In this document: one piece after another, positions 56,905-64,000 of the stretch
Numbering within the stretch: position 1 is the stretch's first letter
Layout of the letters: each line of letters starts with the position of its first letter
The notes under the pieces: model-generated
What the model was told of the DNA's origin: nothing
Seen by the model: only the letters and a program-made list of their open reading frames with translations
Database searches by the model: none
Source: Dromiciops gliroides
Taxonomy: Eukaryota > Chordata > Mammalia > Microbiotheria > Microbiotheriidae
Assembly: GCF_019393635.1 (NCBI RefSeq)
Contig: NC_057866.1
Location: 10,054,223-10,118,222 of the forward strand
Length of the DNA stretch: 64,000 nucleotides
Direction: 5' to 3'
Position numbers and translations under genes: made by a program

Positions 56905-59385
56905 TCAGAAGCCCTTCTCCAGGAGCCAGGCCTTTAGCTGCTGGTCAAAGTAACCCTTGATCCGCAGGGTCCTGGTCACCTCGTTGACCTGTGTCACAGG
57001 CGCCTTCCCCAACAGTGAGGCCAAGAACGCTTCCACATCTTTCTGCAGGGCCTAGCAGACAAAGAGAAACCAGTGAGGCCCAGTGCTCGCCCTGCCAGTC
57101 AGGGCTCCCTATCCCATGCTTCCCAACCCTGGGGGTGCACCAAGACCCTCCTCCTTACCCAGATATCCCCCTCCACCTTCCGGATCAGAGTCATCTGACG
57201 GTTGCCATGGGTGAGCTCAGTGTAGACAGGGACATTGTGCATCCGGGAACGACGAATGAAGTAGGGGAGGTTGGGCCGTGGGTCTGTGATAGGAAGAAAC
57301 AGGCTGGGCTGAGGCTCCCTCCACAGGCCCTGAGTCTCTCGGGGCTTGGCTGCCTGTCCCGGGTCCGGTCTTCCCCAGAGCAGAGCTGGACGTACCTGGG
57401 CCTTCACACCTGGGCTCAGTCAAGCATTTACTGATGGATGGGCCCCACGAGAAGACATCCCCATCTGGCACACCCTGCTATCTTCAGAGACCAAACCCGG
57501 GGCGTCCCTGACTTCTTCGAAGGACAGCCCTCCCCTGCCATGCCACAGTCCCAGCTCCAGCCCCTCGCTTTAATCTCCTGGGTTTGTGGGACGACCCCAG
57601 GTTTGTAGTCAGCAAAACAGAGCAATCTAGGGCTTCTGCACCAGGCTCGTTTCCACGTAACTGACTTCCTTTGTAACACTGGGTATCTGACTTGGTGCAC
57701 TTAAAAACATTTTCCTAAGGAGTTCCCAGGGTTGGCCAGGCTGTCCAAAGGGCCCAGGATTCACAAAAGGTCAAGCGCCCGTGCTCTCATCCCTCCCATG
57801 TCTTCTCTACCAAGGAGTGCCCCTGAGGCTAGCTGGACCCCAGGATCCCTGGGCCTGCCTGAGCTGTTCCAGGAGCTCAGAACGGGAGGCCAACCACATC
57901 CAATGAGTGGCTCCTAGCTGGGGTTTGGCTCAGTTCTGAGACCAAGCAAACACTCCAGGCTGCCAGCAGCTTCCCTCCCTTTGTCTCCGAAATGAAGAGA
58001 CTAGCAGAATCTTCCCGCAAGCCCTGCTTGCTCACCTCTGGGAGGCTGCCAGCCGCTCGGCGTGGGGTAACTCTGGTGTCTGGGGGGGTCTGGGATGCTG
58101 GCAGGGGGGATGAGGCGCTCCACAAATTCATACTCTGCCGTGGACTCCACGACTCCAGGGTAAGCAGGCGGCTCCTGGGTCTGGCTCTGAGACAGAGACA
58201 TCAGTCTTCCCTAGTGCCCACCTGATGCCCGCCCAGTGACTCCACAGCAGCAAGGTCACAATGTGTCAACTCCTCAGCCAAGGCCCGGAAGCCTCCACAA
58301 TCTCACCTGAGGAAACTAGTCCATTCATTCCTCCTCTGTCCCTAGGACACACTCAGGGGCTCAGTTTCCTCATCTGTAAGATGGGAAGGCCGGCCTAGCG
58401 AGCTTCCAGTGTCCCTCCCTGCCACAAATCTATGATCCTGTGAGTCCTATGCAGGTGCAACAAGCACTTAGGAAACACCTGCTGCATGTAGGGAATCGTA
58501 CTCGGCTCTAGAAGAGACCCAAAGATCGACTTCGGTCCCTCATGAGCAAAGGCATGAATCAGCCGTGGCCAGGAGGGCAGAGAACCAGGTCATAGGAAAG
58601 TCAGTTCTCAACCGCATGCGGCCAATCAGCAGAAACAGTCCCGAAATGCAAACAAGTCCACATGGCGGGCTAAGCTGCCAGGCAGAGCCCCGCCCCTAAA
58701 AGGCCCCACGGGCACCAAAGTCGCCAGAGCCCCTCTTGGAATGGCAAAGAACTGAGAAGCAAGTAGATGCCCATCGACAGGGAAGGGGGCAATGAAAATG
58801 CAGCAGCAGCAGCGTGAGGCTCAGGGGGTGACGAGGGTGACCAGACCCTCCCCGCCTGAATCCCTCCTGGACACAGCCCTGACCCACCTCTCAGTCACTC
58901 ACTCACACACACACATACACACACGCACGCAACCTCGAACACACGTGCGCGCGGCAGGCAGCCACAGTGGCAGGGTGCTTAGTTAGGGAGCGGGCCTCGG
59001 AGCACTGGGTTCCAGTCCGACTACACTGTGGACCCGCGGCGTGACCTGGGTCTCATTTCCCGGTCTGTAAAATGGGAAGGGAGAGGGCTCTGTGCCCTCG
59101 GAGGCCCTTTCTAGCACCCACAGGGGGGTCGGAAGGGCCCACCTCCCGGCTCTCTCAGTGCCTCAGTTTCCCACTTACACCCGCGGGCCAGAGAAGAGGC
59201 TGGACTCTCGGACAGCAAACCACGCTCAGAGATCAGACTGCTCTAGAAGGTTCCCCCCCCCCCCCCGCCCTGGACAGAGGCGAGGCCGCGCTCACCTGCC
59301 AGCGGAGCCCGCAGGCCGGGCGTCCTGGCCGCCCGCAAGCCCTCCAGCCCGCGCGGAGAGCGGACGACACGACCGCCAGCGCCAT
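56905..59385 (-). CDS. MRPL49: Mitochondrial ribosomal protein mL49
   Basis: Component of the large subunit of the mitochondrial ribosome. Coding exons on the minus strand: 59385-59296, 58186-58036, 57283-57159 and 57051-56905, all GT-AG, 513 nt, 170 aa (human 166). The N-terminus [20 protein letters not shown] is arginine-rich without acids, as expected of a mitochondrial targeting peptide. The conserved body includes [66 protein letters not shown] and, at the C-terminus, [16 protein letters not shown]. It is tail-to-tail with SYVN1. No AATAAA is seen within 300 bp of the stop; a minus-strand ATTAAA near 56,499 would make the two 3' UTRs overlap. Its 5' end is about 270 bp from FAU's. Confidence 0.97.
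58355..58445 (+). repeat. MIR 3' fragment in MRPL49 intron 1
   Basis: 'gctcagtttcctcatctgta' followed by 'ccacaaatctatgatcctgt', the MIR/MON1 tail. Confidence 0.6.
58895..58950 (+). repeat. (CA)n-rich patch in MRPL49 intron 1
   Basis: Imperfect CA repeats with GC variants ('cacacacacatacacacacg'). Confidence 0.8.
58975..59085 (+). repeat. MIR fragment in MRPL49 intron 1
   Basis: 'gagcactgggttccagtccg', 'gtgacctgggtctcatttcc', 'ggtctgtaaaatgggaagg'. Confidence 0.6.
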
Positions 59386-59655
59386 ACTACAGAGCCCTGA
59401 CCGGTGCGGGGGAGGACTTCCGCCTCCGCCCCAGGCCCGCCCACTACCCGCCCACTGCCCGCCTCACGCAGGCGCCGACGCACCCGGAGCCAGGCCCCGC
59501 CTCCCTCTCCCTCGAGTCAGCGCCAGCTCGAACGAGCGACTTCCTGCCACTGCGTCTTACGCTCGTTCCGATTGGCTGAAGGCGGCGTGCGCGTCTGTCT
59601 GCGTAAGCACGCAGACTGCGTGGTAGGACGAACGTGCGCGCCCCTGGCTCCTAGC
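59386..59655. promoter_or_regulatory. Bidirectional MRPL49/FAU promoter
   Basis: CpG-rich 270-bp gap between two head-to-head genes. It contains 'acttccgcctccgcc' (ETS-type, 59,417), 'cgacttcctgcc' and the CCAAT box ATTGGCTG (59,571-59,578). No TATA box is seen. Confidence 0.75.
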
Positions 59656-59709
59656 TCTCTTTCTGGTCTCCATCTTCGCCGCGGCGGAAGCAGGACTAGC
59701 GTGTCCGAG
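59655..59709 (+). promoter_or_regulatory. FAU: FAU exon 1 with 5' TOP-like start
   Basis: The leader 'ctctctttctggtctccatc' begins with a pyrimidine tract, as in 5' TOP mRNAs of ribosomal proteins, whose translation is mTOR-controlled. The donor GTGAGTGCA follows 'gtgtccgag' (exon end 59,709). The acceptor is at 59,902-59,903. Confidence 0.75.
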
Positions 59710-59911
59710 GTGAGTGCACGGCCCGAGGCCGGGGAAGCCGGGAGGCCGAGGCACGAGGTGGCCCCGGAGCCCCCGGCCGTCGTCCGGCCCGGCCTTCCCC
59801 GCCCCGACCTCAATCCTCTGCCCCTCCCAAGCCCCGCTGGCCCCCCTGCCGGGGCCGCCCCGCTTCCTCCCGGGCCTCAGCCGCCGCTTCTGTCTCCCTG
59901 CAGTCGCCACC

Positions 59912-63185
<3,274 letters not shown>

Positions 63186-63204
63186 GCCTGGGTAATCTGT
63201 CCTC

Positions 63205-63210
63205 AATAAA
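63205..63210 (+). terminator. FAU: Poly(A) signal AATAAA, FAU
   Basis: AATAAA 20 bases after the stop codon; cleavage expected near 63,225-63,235. Confidence 0.9.
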
Positions 63211-63257
63211 GCCACTATGACTCTACTGAAGAGACTCTTGAACTGTTTGTGTGTGTG

Positions 63258-63400
63258 GGGGGGCAGGTAATGAGGGTCAAGTGACTTGCCCCCAGGGTCA
63301 CACAGCTAGTAAGTGTCAAGTGTCTGAGGCTGGATTTGAACTCGGTCCTCCTGAATCCAGGGCCAGTGCTTTTATTCACTGTGCCACCTAGCTGCCCCCT
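63258..63400 (-). repeat. CORE-SINE just after FAU
   Basis: Inverted copy: 'aatgagggtcaagtgacttg' to 'ccacctagctgccccc'. The short phrase 'ctgttt' flanks it. Confidence 0.88.
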
Positions 63401-63603
63401 GTTTTCTATCCTTAAAGGTGGGGGAAAGAGTAGAAAAACCAGGGAACTAACAATAGCATGGAGATGATTCACACTGGTGAGGGGTTTGCTATGAGAAAGC
63501 TGTCCTAAAGCTTTCCCGAGTTAGGTTATTTCCTGATATTTGTATTTCTACACTCACCTTTGCCAGTTTTTGACAGATTAGTTAAAAAAACATTAACAAA
63601 ACA

Positions 63604-63667
63604 GGGGCAGCTAGGTGGTGACCTTGAGCAAGTCACTTAACCCCAATTGCCTCAGCAAACAAAACAA
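63604..63667 (+). repeat. Internally deleted mini-SINE with intact duplications
   Basis: Only the first ~16 bases (GGGGCAGCTAGGTGGT) and the last ~45 of the SINE are present, joined directly. The flanks AACATTAACAAAACA (about 63,589-63,603 and 63,668-63,682) are a clear target-site duplication. Confidence 0.85.
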
Positions 63668-63689
63668 AAACATTAACAAAACAAAGTGG

Positions 63690-64000
63690 AGCCCTGCTCT
63701 ACAAAAGTCCAATCCAGTATCAGTTACCCTGGACAACCCACTTCTCAACCTAAACTTCTAATTGCTAAAGCAGTCAGATTTGTTTTACCTACTTCAGTGG
63801 GAAAGGTGTTTTGTTGATCTTAAAGCAGTAGGGAAATGGGAGCAATGGAGCTGGGAGAGAGCTGGCTTCATCTGGTGTCCTCACTTCTGCTCCCTCCGTA
63901 TTGAGAAAGGGCTGACTTGAGAAGGTGAGTTCCACAGAAGGATGTTGGGTGCACTTAATCTACTCTATTCCGATGTGGTGAAAGGAAGGCTAGAGTCTTA
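63690..64000. other. Intergenic, no gene seen
   Basis: End of the window. Nothing recognised; ZNHIT2 would be expected beyond it by synteny. Confidence 0.4.

Overview
The window is mammalian and almost certainly from an Australian marsupial. It is packed with a tRNA-derived CORE-SINE (WSINE1/Mar-1-like, with many target-site duplications), full Mar-1 copies with the RTE-type tail, marsupial L1 3' ends, and old MIR and L2-type pieces. It carries the conserved block known from human chromosome 11q13: SPDYC, SYVN1, MRPL49, FAU. Exact species cannot be read from the sequence; dasyuromorph or another australidelphian is my inference from the SINE type.

Layout. 1-2.5 kb: intergenic repeats. 2.5-5.3 kb: SPDYC (minus strand), a Speedy/RINGO activator of CDKs, reconstructed as six coding exons. 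5.3-14.4 kb: no gene; repeats, an RPL30 processed pseudogene (7.2-7.6 kb) and an L2 copy. 14.4-51.5 kb: no protein gene recognised, but two extra copies, in tandem, of the region upstream of SYVN1. Each copy ends in a CpG-rich, promoter-like block with paired ETS-type sites and a splice-donor-like GT (about 20.4-20.6, 36.1-36.3 and, for SYVN1 itself, 51.3-51.54 kb). Spacing is about 15-16 kb. L1s, a solo LTR and SINEs have landed differently in each copy. 51.3-56.6 kb: SYVN1 (HRD1) on the plus strand, the RING-type E3 ligase of ER-associated degradation. 56.9-59.4 kb: MRPL49 on the minus strand, tail-to-tail with SYVN1. 59.4-59.65 kb: short shared CpG-rich promoter. 59.65-63.2 kb: FAU on the plus strand (FUBI ubiquitin-like protein fused to ribosomal protein eS30). 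63.2-64 kb: repeats.

The genes are housekeeping neighbours and not an operon or pathway: ER quality control (SYVN1), mitochondrial ribosome (MRPL49), cytosolic ribosome (FAU) and cell-cycle control (SPDYC). Points of most interest are: (1) the triplicated SYVN1 promoter region; (2) a perfect ER-stress response element (CCAAT-N9-CCACG) at 50,837-50,855, present only in the copy attached to SYVN1; (3) a run of ten C in SYVN1 exon 11 that puts the gene out of frame by one base, most likely a sequence error; (4) a tiny SINE with its middle missing but with intact target-site duplications. I found no clearly novel protein system.
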